Positions 15,594 through 23,873 are shown, counted from the stretch's first letter. The stretch is 64,000 nucleotides of DNA from MAG-120531 sp038125995 (GCA_038125995.1 JAYPEX010000008.1:1-64000); one strand, 5' to 3'. Translations and numbers: made by a program. The notes: a model not told the origin generated them from the sequence alone.

Positions 15594-17096
15594 ATGATGA
15601 AAAAAAGTAGTATTATAAGTTTCACAGCTTCTCTCTTTATGAGTATGGGTCTATTTGCTCAAAGTAGAACACTTGCAGTCGATACCATTGTAACCACTCA
15701 TCACAAGCTCAATGCTATAAACGGCACCTTTATGTACACCGCTCAAACTGGTACACAGCCTGTATGGGATGAAAACGCAAATCCAGTGGCTAGCTTACAC
15801 TACACTTATTACACTAGAGACGATATTCGAAATAGAGATAACCGTCCACTACTAATTTCTTTTAATGGTGGACCTGGTTCAGGATCCGTTTGGATGCACC
15901 TTGCCTACACAGGGCCAAGAGTCCTCAATATTGACGATGAAGGGTATCCAATTCAACCTTATGGATTTAAAGAAAACCCTTATTCTGTTTTAGAAGTTGC
16001 TGATATTGTATATGTCAACCCCGTAAACACTGGCTATTCAAGAACGATTCCTGCTTCTGGAAAAGAAATCGATCGCTCGCGTTTCTTTGGAGTCAATGCA
16101 GATATCAAATACCTAGCAGAATGGATAAATACATTTGTGAGCAGAAATAATCGTTGGGCTTCTCCAAAATACCTAATTGGTGAGTCTTATGGTACTACAA
16201 GAGTATCTGGGTTGGCATACGAACTTCAAAACAATCAATGGATGTATCTCAATGGTGTTATCTTAGTATCTCCTACCGATTTAGGAATTAAAAGGGAGGG
16301 TCCAGTTGAAGTTGCCAATAGACTCCCCTACTTCGCTGCAGCTGCCTGGTATCAAAAAACACTGCCGTCAGTCTTGCAGTCTAAAACTCTTGAAGAAGTC
16401 TTAGAAGAGGTAGAAAACTACAGTATTAATACCTTGTTACCCGGACTCATAAGAATTGGATTCGAGCCTGAAGAACACAAAAAAGCCCTTGCAGATAAAA
16501 TGGCTTATTATACAGGTATCAAAGCAGATGAATTTATGAGACACAATCTCGATATGTCCTATAGTTACTTTTGGAAAGAACTCTTAAGAGATAAGGGTAA
16601 AACCATTGGTCGTTTAGATTCGAGATATTTAGGTATCGATCGCATGGAAGCTGGATCGAGACCAGATTTTAATTCTGAACTCACTTCATGGCTACATTCA
16701 TTTACACCTGCTATTAACTATTATATGAAGAATGAACTCAACTGGAAAACAGATGTTAAGTACAATATGTTTGGCCCTGTTCACCCTTGGGATCGTTCCG
16801 GTGATAAAACTGGTGAAAACCTAAGACAAGCTATGGCGATGAACCCCTATTTACACGTGATGACTCAGTCTGGTTATTTCGACGGAGCAACAACTTATTA
16901 CAATGCTAAATACAATATGTGGCAAATGGATCCAAGTGGTAAATTAAAAGATCGCCTTTCATTTAAAGGATATCACTCTGGACATATGATGTATCTCAGA
17001 CATGAAGATTTAATCAAAGCAAATCAAGACGTTAAGGATTTTATCAATAACACAAGAACTAATGGTAAACCTGCCTTGTACACTCAAGATGAATAA
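15594..17096 (+). CDS. Secreted S10-type serine carboxypeptidase-like peptidase
   Basis: 500 residues with an N-terminal signal peptide ending at about GLFAQ (residue 23), so periplasmic or exported. Seen: the oxyanion-hole motif ISFNGGPGSGS (about 82-92), the catalytic serine in LIGESYGTTR (about 196), and the C-terminal histidine in GYHSGHMMYL. Removes C-terminal residues from peptides. Two start codons, 15594 and 15597, are possible (MMKK or MKK). The SGNH gene begins inside its last 8 nt. Likely a scavenging peptidase of the envelope. Confidence 0.88.
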   Translation: MMKKSSIISFTASLFMSMGLFAQSRTLAVDTIVTTHHKLNAINGTFMYTAQTGTQPVWDENANPVASLHYTYYTRDDIRNRDNRPLLISFNGGPGSGSVWMHLAYTGPRVLNIDDEGYPIQPYGFKENPYSVLEVADIVYVNPVNTGYSRTIPASGKEIDRSRFFGVNADIKYLAEWINTFVSRNNRWASPKYLIGESYGTTRVSGLAYELQNNQWMYLNGVILVSPTDLGIKREGPVEVANRLPYFAAAAWYQKTLPSVLQSKTLEEVLEEVENYSINTLLPGLIRIGFEPEEHKKALADKMAYYTGIKADEFMRHNLDMSYSYFWKELLRDKGKTIGRLDSRYLGIDRMEAGSRPDFNSELTSWLHSFTPAINYYMKNELNWKTDVKYNMFGPVHPWDRSGDKTGENLRQAMAMNPYLHVMTQSGYFDGATTYYNAKYNMWQMDPSGKLKDRLSFKGYHSGHMMYLRHEDLIKANQDVKDFINNTRTNGKPALYTQDE

Positions 17097-17796
17097 GAAA
17101 AGGTATATTATTCTTGCCATCATATTTACCATATCGAGGATTTCATTTTCTCAGAAACTCGATACATCCCATTGGAACTCCGGTATTAATTACGATAGAT
17201 ACGCTAATGCAAATGCCGAATTACTTCAAAAAGAATTTGAACCTACTGCTGTTTTAATGGGTGATTCCATTACCGATGTCTGGATTAACAATCATCCTGA
17301 ATTCTTTGAAGAAAACCATCTAGTTGATCGGGGAATAGGAGGAGAAACAACGGGACAAATGTTACTGCGTTTTAGAGAAGATGTCATAAATCTCAATCCA
17401 AAAGTAGTAGCTATTCTTGCTGGAATCAATGATATTGCAGAAAACACAGGTCCTATAGCGATTGAAAAAGTCTTTAGAAATATCATTAGTATGGCTGAAT
17501 TAGCAATTACTAACGATATTAAAGTAGTTCTTTGTAAACTAGTCCCTTCCAATCGTTTTCCTTGGAGAGAACGCATCATACCAACTGAAAAAGTGCGAGT
17601 TCTCAATCAAATGATTGAAGATTATGCTAACAATAACCAAATTGTTTTAGTGGATTATTTTACTCCAATGAAGGATGAAAATAGTGGTTTGAGAAGCGAT
17701 TTGGGAAATGATGGCGTCCATCCCAACACAAAAGGTTACCAAATCATGGAGCCGTTATTACTCGAAGGAATTCATAAAGCCTTAAATGAAAATTAG
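17089..17796 (+). CDS. Secreted SGNH/GDSL hydrolase
   Basis: 235 residues with a signal peptide ending near SFSQ (about residue 22). SGNH blocks: I GDSITDVW, II glycine in GIGGETTGQ, III AGINDIAEN, V DGVHPNTKGY (catalytic Asp and His). The family deacetylates or de-esterifies glycans and lipids, for example platelet-activating-factor acetylhydrolase-like esterases. I start at 17089 because this gives an 8-nt ATGAATAA overlap with the peptidase gene and a clean signal peptide. Substrate unknown; possibly works on polysaccharide together with the peptidase. Confidence 0.87.
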   Translation: MNKKRYIILAIIFTISRISFSQKLDTSHWNSGINYDRYANANAELLQKEFEPTAVLMGDSITDVWINNHPEFFEENHLVDRGIGGETTGQMLLRFREDVINLNPKVVAILAGINDIAENTGPIAIEKVFRNIISMAELAITNDIKVVLCKLVPSNRFPWRERIIPTEKVRVLNQMIEDYANNNQIVLVDYFTPMKDENSGLRSDLGNDGVHPNTKGYQIMEPLLLEGIHKALNEN

Positions 17797-17860
17797 AATA
17801 ATTGCAGGGTTTTCTATCGTTTTACAATTAGGTTTATTACTTTTGTCTAAATATCACTGA
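17786..17860 (+). CDS. Possible 24-residue hydrophobic peptide
   Basis: ATG at 17786 inside the end of the SGNH gene opens a short frame, MKIRIIAGFSIVLQLGLLLLSKYH, with a basic start and one membrane-spanning stretch. It ends 16 nt before the next gene. It looks like a small membrane peptide, but at this length chance is a serious alternative, and a -7 promoter element overlaps its 3' part. Confidence 0.25.
   Translation: MKIRIIAGFSIVLQLGLLLLSKYH
17838..17845 (+). promoter_or_regulatory. Promoter -7 element before the dihydroorotase-like gene
   Basis: TACTTTTG (TAnnTTTG) 31 nt before the ATG at 17877. No TTG at 17-23 nt upstream. Confidence 0.4.
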
Positions 17861-17876
17861 TTTTCAATCAAAGTCT

Positions 17877-19139
17877 ATGAATATACTCTTGCATCAAGCA
17901 ACCTTGGTTCATCCCAATTCAAAGGAACTCCACCTTAAAAAAAGAGATATATTAATTAAAAATGGACGTATTGAGAAAATCGCTTCGAAAATTGATCTCC
18001 CCAACAACACTAAGAAAATTGCCTTAAAGAACCTTCACGTTTCTTTAGGATGGTTCGATGCATCTGTTAGTTTTGGAGAACCTGGATTTGAAGAGCGAGA
18101 AACTATAGAAAACGGAATTCGAACAGCTGCTCTTTCTGGCTTTACGGATATCTTACTCAATACCAATACGCATCCAATACCCGATAAAAGCACTTCTATT
18201 GGGTACTTAAAGAATATAACAAAGTCTTACTCTAACGCTAATGTGCATCTCTTAGGTGCACTGACAATCGAATCAAAAGGTGAAGCCTTAGCAGATTTAT
18301 ACGATATGTTTGAAAAGGGCGCTTTAGCTTTTAGCGATTACAAAAAGACCATCTCCAATGCCAATCTGCTCAAGATTGCACTACAATACAGTCAGAGTTT
18401 TGAAGGTTTGATTTACAGCTACCCTCAAAACAGAGAGGTCGCTCACAAAGGAGTTGCTCATGAAGGGATTCAATCCACTCTTCTTGGGCTCAAAGGAATA
18501 CCATCATTATCAGAGCATTTACAAATACAAAGAGATTTACATCTACTAGAATACAGTGGAGGTCGATTGCACATCCCTACAATTTCAACAAAAGAGAGTG
18601 TTAAACTCATCGCAGCAGCCAAAAAGAAAGGTCTCAATGTGAGCTGTAGTGTCGCCTTACACAATCTCTGGGGAACTGATGTTTTACTTAATGATTTTGA
18701 TACCAATGTCAATTTAAGACCCCCTTTACGAACTCAAGAAGACCAAAAAGAACTTCAAAAGGGACTATTAGATGGGACTATTGATTTTGTAGTCAGTGAT
18801 CACAATCCAATAGATATCGAACTCAAAAATGTTGAGTTTGATAATGCCACACCTGGTTCCATTGGTTTAGAAGCTTCCTTTGGAGTTTTAAATAGCGTCT
18901 TTGGAATGGAAAAAGCCATAGAGTTGCTATGTGCGGGTAGATCGATTTACAACATTTCTTTACCTAGTTTTGAAGAAGGAGCGATGGCTTCTTTAAGCTT
19001 ATTTGATCCCAACTTCGAATACGAATTCAGCAATTCAGATATCAAGAGTTCTTCCAGCAACTGTATGTACCTAGGTAATCAATTAAAAGGAAAGTCTTAC
19101 GGAAGTATCAATAATAACAGTATCTTATTAAATGACTAA
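17877..19139 (+). CDS. Dihydroorotase-like amidohydrolase, probably catalytically inactive
   Basis: 420 residues, aligned by eye with class I dihydroorotase (pyrC). The region FGEPGFEERETIENGIRTAA and TNTHPIPD matches well. However, the metal HxH of the DxHVHxREPG motif is replaced: the sequence reads WFDASVSFGEPG, so both histidines are serines and the substrate arginine is glycine. The later metal histidine in LHIxHIST is also lost (LHIPTIST). The aspartate in VVSDHNP remains. It is therefore unlikely to bind the usual metal pair, and may be structural, like the non-catalytic PyrC' that supports aspartate carbamoyltransferase in some bacteria. The next gene overlaps its stop by 8 nt. Confidence 0.8.
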   Translation: MNILLHQATLVHPNSKELHLKKRDILIKNGRIEKIASKIDLPNNTKKIALKNLHVSLGWFDASVSFGEPGFEERETIENGIRTAALSGFTDILLNTNTHPIPDKSTSIGYLKNITKSYSNANVHLLGALTIESKGEALADLYDMFEKGALAFSDYKKTISNANLLKIALQYSQSFEGLIYSYPQNREVAHKGVAHEGIQSTLLGLKGIPSLSEHLQIQRDLHLLEYSGGRLHIPTISTKESVKLIAAAKKKGLNVSCSVALHNLWGTDVLLNDFDTNVNLRPPLRTQEDQKELQKGLLDGTIDFVVSDHNPIDIELKNVEFDNATPGSIGLEASFGVLNSVFGMEKAIELLCAGRSIYNISLPSFEEGAMASLSLFDPNFEYEFSNSDIKSSSSNCMYLGNQLKGKSYGSINNNSILLND

Positions 19140-19458
19140 TCTACAACCAAAAGGACAAAATGCAGCGATGATTTCTTATCTCACCATTGTAGGAGCACTG
19201 ATTGCGATGAGTATGAATAGTCATGAGAAAAATGCTTTTGCACGCTTTCATATTCGACAAGCATTTGGTGTACATTTAATATTTCACGCCTTGGCAATTC
19301 TGGTAAGTAATTATCTTGAATTTTTATCATTTGGAATTCTTTGGTTGTTATACCTCTTAATGTGGGGACATGGATTTTGGAATGCCATTCAATCCAAAAT
19401 GACACTAACTCCATTGATAGGATCGTATTTCCAAAAGTGGTTTACTTTTATCAATTAA
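19132..19458 (+). CDS. Small membrane protein, DUF4870-like
   Basis: 108 residues, with three to four hydrophobic segments and the phrase NAFARFHIRQAFGVHLIFHALA, which resembles DUF4870/import-component-like small membrane proteins. Function unknown. Start overlaps the preceding stop by 8 nt (ATGACTAA), and the esterase gene follows after 1 nt, so this is one operon. Confidence 0.72.
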   Translation: MTNLQPKGQNAAMISYLTIVGALIAMSMNSHEKNAFARFHIRQAFGVHLIFHALAILVSNYLEFLSFGILWLLYLLMWGHGFWNAIQSKMTLTPLIGSYFQKWFTFIN

Positions 19459-19459
19459 G

Positions 19460-20107
19460 ATGAATACTCCCCTAGAATATTTAGTTAAAGAACCCACTCA
19501 AAAGGATAAGAATCCGGCACTTATTTTACTTCACGGTTATGGAAGTGATGAAAATGACTTGTTTTCATTTAAACGTGAATTACCCGACCAGGCTTATGTA
19601 TTCTCTCTCAAAGCCCCTATATCCCTACCCGACTTTGGAAATGCCTGGTATGCCATTCACTTTGGAGCCGATCAAACCAAATGGTCCGATGACCAGCAGG
19701 CTATTGAAGCTATTGAACTCATTGCGCAAACTATAGAATTCTTAATTAAAAACTATCCTATTGATTCAACAAATATCAGCCTGATAGGATTTAGTCAAGG
19801 AACGATTATGAGTTATGCATTGATGAGTCGCTATCCTCATTTAGTTAGAAACATTGTGGGTCTGAGTGGTTATATCAACGAAGGGATTTGTGAATTTAAA
19901 TCGGATAAATCCTTATATGAGCACCTTTCAGTCTTTTCTTCTCACGGAAGTGAAGATCAAATTATTCCGGTCGATTGGGCTCGAAAAATCGGCGCTATCC
20001 TAGAAAGAGAACAAATAGATTCAACGTATAGAGAATACCCAATGGGGCACGGGATCTGTCCTCAGAATTTCTTTGAGTTTAGAGATTGGCTTTTAGAGCG
20101 AATCTAA
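19460..20107 (+). CDS. Carboxylesterase/phospholipase-like alpha/beta hydrolase
   Basis: 215 residues, the size of the bacterial carboxylesterase/phospholipase (Abhydrolase_2) family. Seen: the oxyanion-loop LLHGYGSDENDL (about 24-35), nucleophile serine in IGFSQGTIMSY (about 113-116), aspartate in HGSEDQIIPV and histidine in MGHGICP. No signal peptide, so cytoplasmic. Substrate unknown, probably small acyl or thioester substrates. Its stop codon interlocks with that of the convergent 59-residue gene (CTAA, 4 nt). Confidence 0.88.
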   Translation: MNTPLEYLVKEPTQKDKNPALILLHGYGSDENDLFSFKRELPDQAYVFSLKAPISLPDFGNAWYAIHFGADQTKWSDDQQAIEAIELIAQTIEFLIKNYPIDSTNISLIGFSQGTIMSYALMSRYPHLVRNIVGLSGYINEGICEFKSDKSLYEHLSVFSSHGSEDQIIPVDWARKIGAILEREQIDSTYREYPMGHGICPQNFFEFRDWLLERI

Positions 20108-20283
20108 TTTGCTTTATGCAACTGTTTTAATGAATCCAATTCTTTGGTTAGCAGCTCTATTTCAGCTCTGTACTTCATCATTCTTTTGTCAGCAGATTCG
20201 ACGTAATTTTTGGTGCTCACATATTGATATATAGCTATAAAAAACATAAAAATCGCTATGTAAATCAGTAATCGTTGTTTCAT
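20104..20283 (-). CDS. 59-residue membrane-anchored coiled-coil protein
   Basis: Too short for usual size cut-offs. MKQRLLIYIAIFMFFIAI forms one transmembrane helix, followed by a heptad-like charged helix (RAEIELLTKELDSLKQL) ending in HKAN. Its ATG overlaps the stop of the upstream MBL gene in the classic ATGA arrangement (20280-20283), strong evidence for translational coupling. Function unknown. The architecture recalls FtsB/DivIC-like division proteins only loosely, and I do not claim homology. Confidence 0.75.
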   Translation of the reverse strand: MKQRLLIYIAIFMFFIAIYQYVSTKNYVESADKRMMKYRAEIELLTKELDSLKQLHKAN

Positions 20284-21047
20284 TTAATCGTAATTTTTAA
20301 GTTGTCGTAAGCTAAATTAATTCCCTTTGGAAGCTGATGATCAACTTCCTTGTGAAATCCTAACATATGACTAATATGTGTGAAATAGGTTTGCTTTGCT
20401 CCTATTATTTGAGCAAGTTCAACAGCTTCTTCTAAATTTAAATGCGAGTGATGTGATTCAATTCTAAGAGCGTTTAAAACTAAGACTTCAATACCTTCTA
20501 ATTTTTTAAACTCATCCTCTGAAATATACTTTACGTCTGTTAGATAGACCAAATTATCAATTCTAAAACCCAATACATCAATTCTGTTGTGATTTGCAAG
20601 TATTGGAGTGACCCATTTATCTCCTATTTTAAAAGGTTGCTTCTCTGAAATTTCATTGACAGATACCCCAGGGGCCCCTGGATATTTGTTGTCAGCTTCA
20701 AAAATATAATCAAAACGCCTTTTTAGAGATGCTAAGGTCGCTTTTGAGGTAAACACATCAATTTCTCCCTGGCGAAAATAAAAAGGTCTGATATCATCAA
20801 TACCAGCAGTGTGATCCGAATGCTCATGAGTAAATAAGATACCGTCTATTTTAGAAACTGAATGATGCAGCATTTGAGCTCTAAAATCAGGTCCACAATC
20901 AATAATATAGCGGTAGCCTCCCCATGATATCATGGCAGAAGAGCGCAGTCTTTTATCTTTTGGATCACTACTGTGACACACTGGATGATCGCTTCCTATA
21001 ATTGGAATTCCCTGTGAAGTACCAGTACCTAAAAATGTCAGTTCCAA
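20280..21047 (-). CDS. MBL-fold metallo-hydrolase (PhnP-like)
   Basis: 255 residues, cytoplasmic. Metal ligands: THEHSDHTAG (HxHxDH, around residues 75-80), the aspartate/histidine segments GPDFRAQML and LANHNRIDVLGF, and the C-terminal THISHMLGFHKEV. Overall like the PhnP phosphodiesterase/RNase Z-related group: MELTFLGTGTSQGIP start and IPIIGSDHPVCHS. Probably cleaves a cyclic phosphodiester or phosphate ester; substrate not known. It is coupled to the downstream 59-residue gene by an ATGA overlap. Confidence 0.86.
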   Translation of the reverse strand: MELTFLGTGTSQGIPIIGSDHPVCHSSDPKDKRLRSSAMISWGGYRYIIDCGPDFRAQMLHHSVSKIDGILFTHEHSDHTAGIDDIRPFYFRQGEIDVFTSKATLASLKRRFDYIFEADNKYPGAPGVSVNEISEKQPFKIGDKWVTPILANHNRIDVLGFRIDNLVYLTDVKYISEDEFKKLEGIEVLVLNALRIESHHSHLNLEEAVELAQIIGAKQTYFTHISHMLGFHKEVDHQLPKGINLAYDNLKITIK

Positions 21048-21064
21048 GAATCTTAATTTTTTAT

Positions 21065-21072
21065 CAAATTTA
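21065..21072 (-). promoter_or_regulatory. Promoter -7 element of the MBL gene
   Basis: TAAATTTG on the minus strand, 18 nt before the ATG at 21047. It is paired back-to-back with the plus-strand element at 21107-21114 in the 87-nt divergent gap. No -33 TTG. Confidence 0.45.
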
Positions 21073-21106
21073 TGACTTTATTAGGGACTGCTCTTTTAAA
21101 CTTTTA

Positions 21107-21114
21107 TATTTTTG
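21107..21114 (+). promoter_or_regulatory. Promoter -7 element of the 485-residue protein gene
   Basis: TATTTTTG on the plus strand, 20 nt upstream of the ATG at 21135. No -33 TTG at the right spacing. Confidence 0.5.
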
Positions 21115-21134
21115 TAGTAAATTAAACTTTTTAT

Positions 21135-22592
21135 ATGGCATCTGTTACAAAATTAGAGACAGAATTCAACAATACTCCTTCTTCAAAAGCTAAAGCACTA
21201 CGAATTAACTTAGATCAAAAAATTTACGGTACCTTTTCTGAAATTGGAGCTGGCCAAGAAACCGCACGTTACTTTTTTAGAGCTGGTGGAGCCTCAGGAA
21301 CCATTGCAAAAGCAATGAGTGCCTATGATAAAGAATTTTCAGATGCGATTTACGGAAGTGAAGAAGACGGTCGTTACGTAACCCAATCACGTCTTAAAAA
21401 GATGTTGTCTCACGAGATGAATCTAATGGAAGAGCGATTAACTGAGAAAAATGACAAGCTCTTTTTCTCTTACGCCAATACGGTTGCAACCATCGATTTT
21501 GCTAAAAAATTTAAAGGTCATGGTTGGGTTGGGATCAAATTTCAATTAGAGCCTGATCAAAAAGAGTACAACGAGATTATTCTCCATATACGTTTTAAGC
21601 AAAACGAAGCTAGATTGCAACAAGAAACCCTAGGTTTACTTGGTGTCAACTTGATTTACGGTGCTTTTTTTACCTATGACAAACCTAAGAACCTTCTCAA
21701 ATACCTCTACGATCACTTAGATCAGGACGTACTTGAAATCGATATGGTGAATTTTTCAGGTCCTGCATTCCACAATGTAGACAATCGCTTGATGAGTTTA
21801 CAGCTTGTTCGTAACGGAATGACTGATGCAGTAATGTTTGGTCCTGATGGTACTAATGTACTTCCAGCAGCAGTACTCTATAAAAAAAATATATTAGCGA
21901 TCAGAGGTCGTTTTAGACCTGTAACTTGTGTCAATCAAGACATGCTCAATAAATCTCTTGAAATATTTAGACATGAAAATTCAGTGGATATTGAGAAAAC
22001 AATGGTCGTTTTTGAGATTACCTTGTCAAACTTAAGAGTCTCAGGTGAAATTGATGAGCAAGATTTCTTAGATCGCGCCGATTTACTCTGTCATCTAGGA
22101 CATAATGTCATCATCTCCAACTTCCAAGAGTACTATAAATTAGTAGAATACTTCCACAGTTTTACCAAAGAGCGAATAGGACTTACAATGGGTGTCAACA
22201 ACCTAGAAGCTATCTTTGATGAAAAGTATTATAGACATCTCAGTGGTGGTATCCTAGAAGCTTTTGGAAAACTGTTCTTTAAAAACCTCAAGGTGTATCT
22301 TTACCCTATGAGAGATGAACGTACCGGAGAAATCATTACTTCGAATACCTTAAAGGTTCATCCAAGAATGAAAGAATTGTACAAATTCTTCAAATACAAT
22401 GGAAAAGTAATGGATATTATCGATTACGATCACGAAATATTAGGAATCATGTCTGGACATGTTCACGACATGATTACCAATGGTGATCCCGATTGGGAAA
22501 AGATGGTTCCTCATGGAATTGCTGAGATCATCAAAGAGAAACACCTTTTTACAGATAAAGATAAACGATCGAAAACTCTAGAGTTAAACTAG
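21135..22592 (+). CDS. Conserved Bacteroidota protein of unknown function
   Basis: 485 residues, cytoplasmic (no signal peptide, no membrane segment). I recall close relatives across Bacteroidota, with the same N-terminus (KALRINLDxKIYGTFxEIGAGQE) and C-terminal block LHPRMKELYKFFKYNG. They carry conflicting names in databases, including TonB-dependent receptor and nicotinate-nucleotide adenylyltransferase, but the sequence shows neither a barrel nor a nucleotidyltransferase HxGH motif. The strong conservation (for example VMFGPDGTNVLPAAVLYKKNILAIRGRFRPV) suggests a housekeeping function. Convergent with bcp, stops interlocked by CTAG. Confidence 0.82.
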   Translation: MASVTKLETEFNNTPSSKAKALRINLDQKIYGTFSEIGAGQETARYFFRAGGASGTIAKAMSAYDKEFSDAIYGSEEDGRYVTQSRLKKMLSHEMNLMEERLTEKNDKLFFSYANTVATIDFAKKFKGHGWVGIKFQLEPDQKEYNEIILHIRFKQNEARLQQETLGLLGVNLIYGAFFTYDKPKNLLKYLYDHLDQDVLEIDMVNFSGPAFHNVDNRLMSLQLVRNGMTDAVMFGPDGTNVLPAAVLYKKNILAIRGRFRPVTCVNQDMLNKSLEIFRHENSVDIEKTMVVFEITLSNLRVSGEIDEQDFLDRADLLCHLGHNVIISNFQEYYKLVEYFHSFTKERIGLTMGVNNLEAIFDEKYYRHLSGGILEAFGKLFFKNLKVYLYPMRDERTGEIITSNTLKVHPRMKELYKFFKYNGKVMDIIDYDHEILGIMSGHVHDMITNGDPDWEKMVPHGIAEIIKEKHLFTDKDKRSKTLELN

Positions 22593-23044
22593 ACTTCTTC
22601 AAGTATTTGTGCGGCGTGATCTTTGGTCTTTACCTTATCAATCACTCGTATCACTTTTGCATTTTCAACGATAAAAGTCATTCTGTGAATACCATCGTAT
22701 TCTTTACCCATAAACTTTTTGGGACCCCATACTCCAAATAGATCGATTAGTTTTTTATCCTCATCAGCGATCAAAGGAAAAGGAAATTCGTGTTTAGATT
22801 TAAAATTTTTTTGTCTTTGGGCCGAGTCTGCACTTACACCAATCATGGCATAGCCTTTATCAAGTAGCAGTTGATAATTATCTCTTAGATTACATGCTTC
22901 CATCGTACAGCCTGGAGTTGAAGCTTTGGGATAAAAAAAGACAATTAATTTTTTATCTTTAAAATCGCTGAGATGTACTATTTTTTCCTCCTCGTCTCGG
23001 ACTTTGAAATCAGGAACTGCATCTCCTACTTTTAGAGTTTTCAT
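22589..23044 (-). CDS. bcp: Thioredoxin-dependent thiol peroxidase (Bcp/PrxQ)
   Basis: 151 residues. Peroxidatic cysteine in ASTPGCTMEACNLRD, with the resolving cysteine five residues later (CTMEAC), the PrxQ pattern. Reduces hydrogen peroxide and lipid hydroperoxides using thioredoxin. Cytoplasmic. Convergent with the 485-residue gene (4-nt CTAG overlap); 33 nt from the divergently read nth gene. Confidence 0.95.
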   Translation of the reverse strand: MKTLKVGDAVPDFKVRDEEEKIVHLSDFKDKKLIVFFYPKASTPGCTMEACNLRDNYQLLLDKGYAMIGVSADSAQRQKNFKSKHEFPFPLIADEDKKLIDLFGVWGPKKFMGKEYDGIHRMTFIVENAKVIRVIDKVKTKDHAAQILEEV

Positions 23045-23077
23045 AAGAATTATATATTTAATTGTAAAAATACAAAA

Positions 23078-23740
23078 ATGACCAAAGCTGAAAAAGTAAA
23101 ATTCACAATAGACACCTTAGAAGAACTTTACCCAGAGGTTCCTGTTCCTCTTGATCACAATGATCCCTATACCCTTTTAATCGCAGTATTACTTTCTGCC
23201 CAATCCACCGATGTTCGCGTGAATCAAATCACACCTCTGCTCTTTGCTAAGGCTGATAACCCCTACGATATGATCAAACTCAGCCAGGAAGACATCAGAG
23301 AAATTATCAAACCTGTAGGACTCTCTCCAATGAAATCTAAAGGTATTTACGGATTGTCAAAAATACTGGTTGAACAATATGATGGTATAGTCCCAGAGGA
23401 ACTTGAGAAATTAGAACAATTTCCTGGAGTTGGTCATAAAACAGCTTCTGTTGTGGTTTCACAAGCTTTTAATATCCCTGCATTTCCTGTAGACACCCAT
23501 ATTCATCGTTTAATGTATCGTTGGGGGTTTTCAAATGGAAAAAATGTGGTACAAACTGAAAAAGATGCTAAAAGACTATTTCCAAAAGATAAATGGAACA
23601 AACTTCACCTTCAAATAATTTGGTATGGTAGAGAATATTCCCCTGCAAGAGGTTGGGATTTAGACAAAGACATCATTACAAAAACAATAGGAAGAGCCTC
23701 TGTAATTAACGAACAATTAAAAAAGTCTAGTTCAAAATAA
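23078..23740 (+). CDS. nth: Endonuclease III-like DNA glycosylase lacking the Fe-S cluster
   Basis: 220 residues. Base-excision repair glycosylase/AP lyase for oxidised pyrimidines. Seen: LLSAQSTDVRVNQ, the helix-hairpin-helix FPGVGHKTASVV (about 115-126) with the lysine nucleophile, and the catalytic aspartate in PVDTHIHRL. Classical Nth ends in CX6CX2CX5C for a 4Fe-4S cluster; here the C-terminus reads WYGREYSPARGWDLDKDI and the whole protein contains no cysteine at all. The cluster has been lost, so structural and DNA-charge-sensing features of the cluster do not apply. Confidence 0.92.
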   Translation: MTKAEKVKFTIDTLEELYPEVPVPLDHNDPYTLLIAVLLSAQSTDVRVNQITPLLFAKADNPYDMIKLSQEDIREIIKPVGLSPMKSKGIYGLSKILVEQYDGIVPEELEKLEQFPGVGHKTASVVVSQAFNIPAFPVDTHIHRLMYRWGFSNGKNVVQTEKDAKRLFPKDKWNKLHLQIIWYGREYSPARGWDLDKDIITKTIGRASVINEQLKKSSSK

Positions 23741-23873
23741 ACTCCAAATGTTCATTATCAAAGGCTACGGTATAATAAGCTTGTGAAAACATACTTAAAA
23801 ACAACAGACTATCAATACGATAGAATTGAAGGCTGTTTTGAGTTTCTGAACAGTTGAAGGTTGTATCATTCAT
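23727..23873 (-). CDS. Possible 48-residue protein downstream of the ECF sigma gene
   Basis: ATG at 23873, read leftward, ends at TAG 23727-23729 inside the nth 3' end (14-nt overlap). It starts 35 nt after the sigma-factor stop, so it could be co-transcribed. The product MNDTTFNCSETQNSLQFYRI... ends in YYTVAFDNEHLEFILN, a natural-looking amphipathic composition. An AAGG lies a few nt upstream of the ATG. A 48-codon open frame has about a 5% chance by luck in such AT-rich DNA, so this is tentative. Confidence 0.35.
   Translation of the reverse strand: MNDTTFNCSETQNSLQFYRIDSLLFLSMFSQAYYTVAFDNEHLEFILN

Noticed and set aside
17877..19139. Functional pyrC
   Set aside because: Key metal ligands are replaced, so I do not give the gene symbol.
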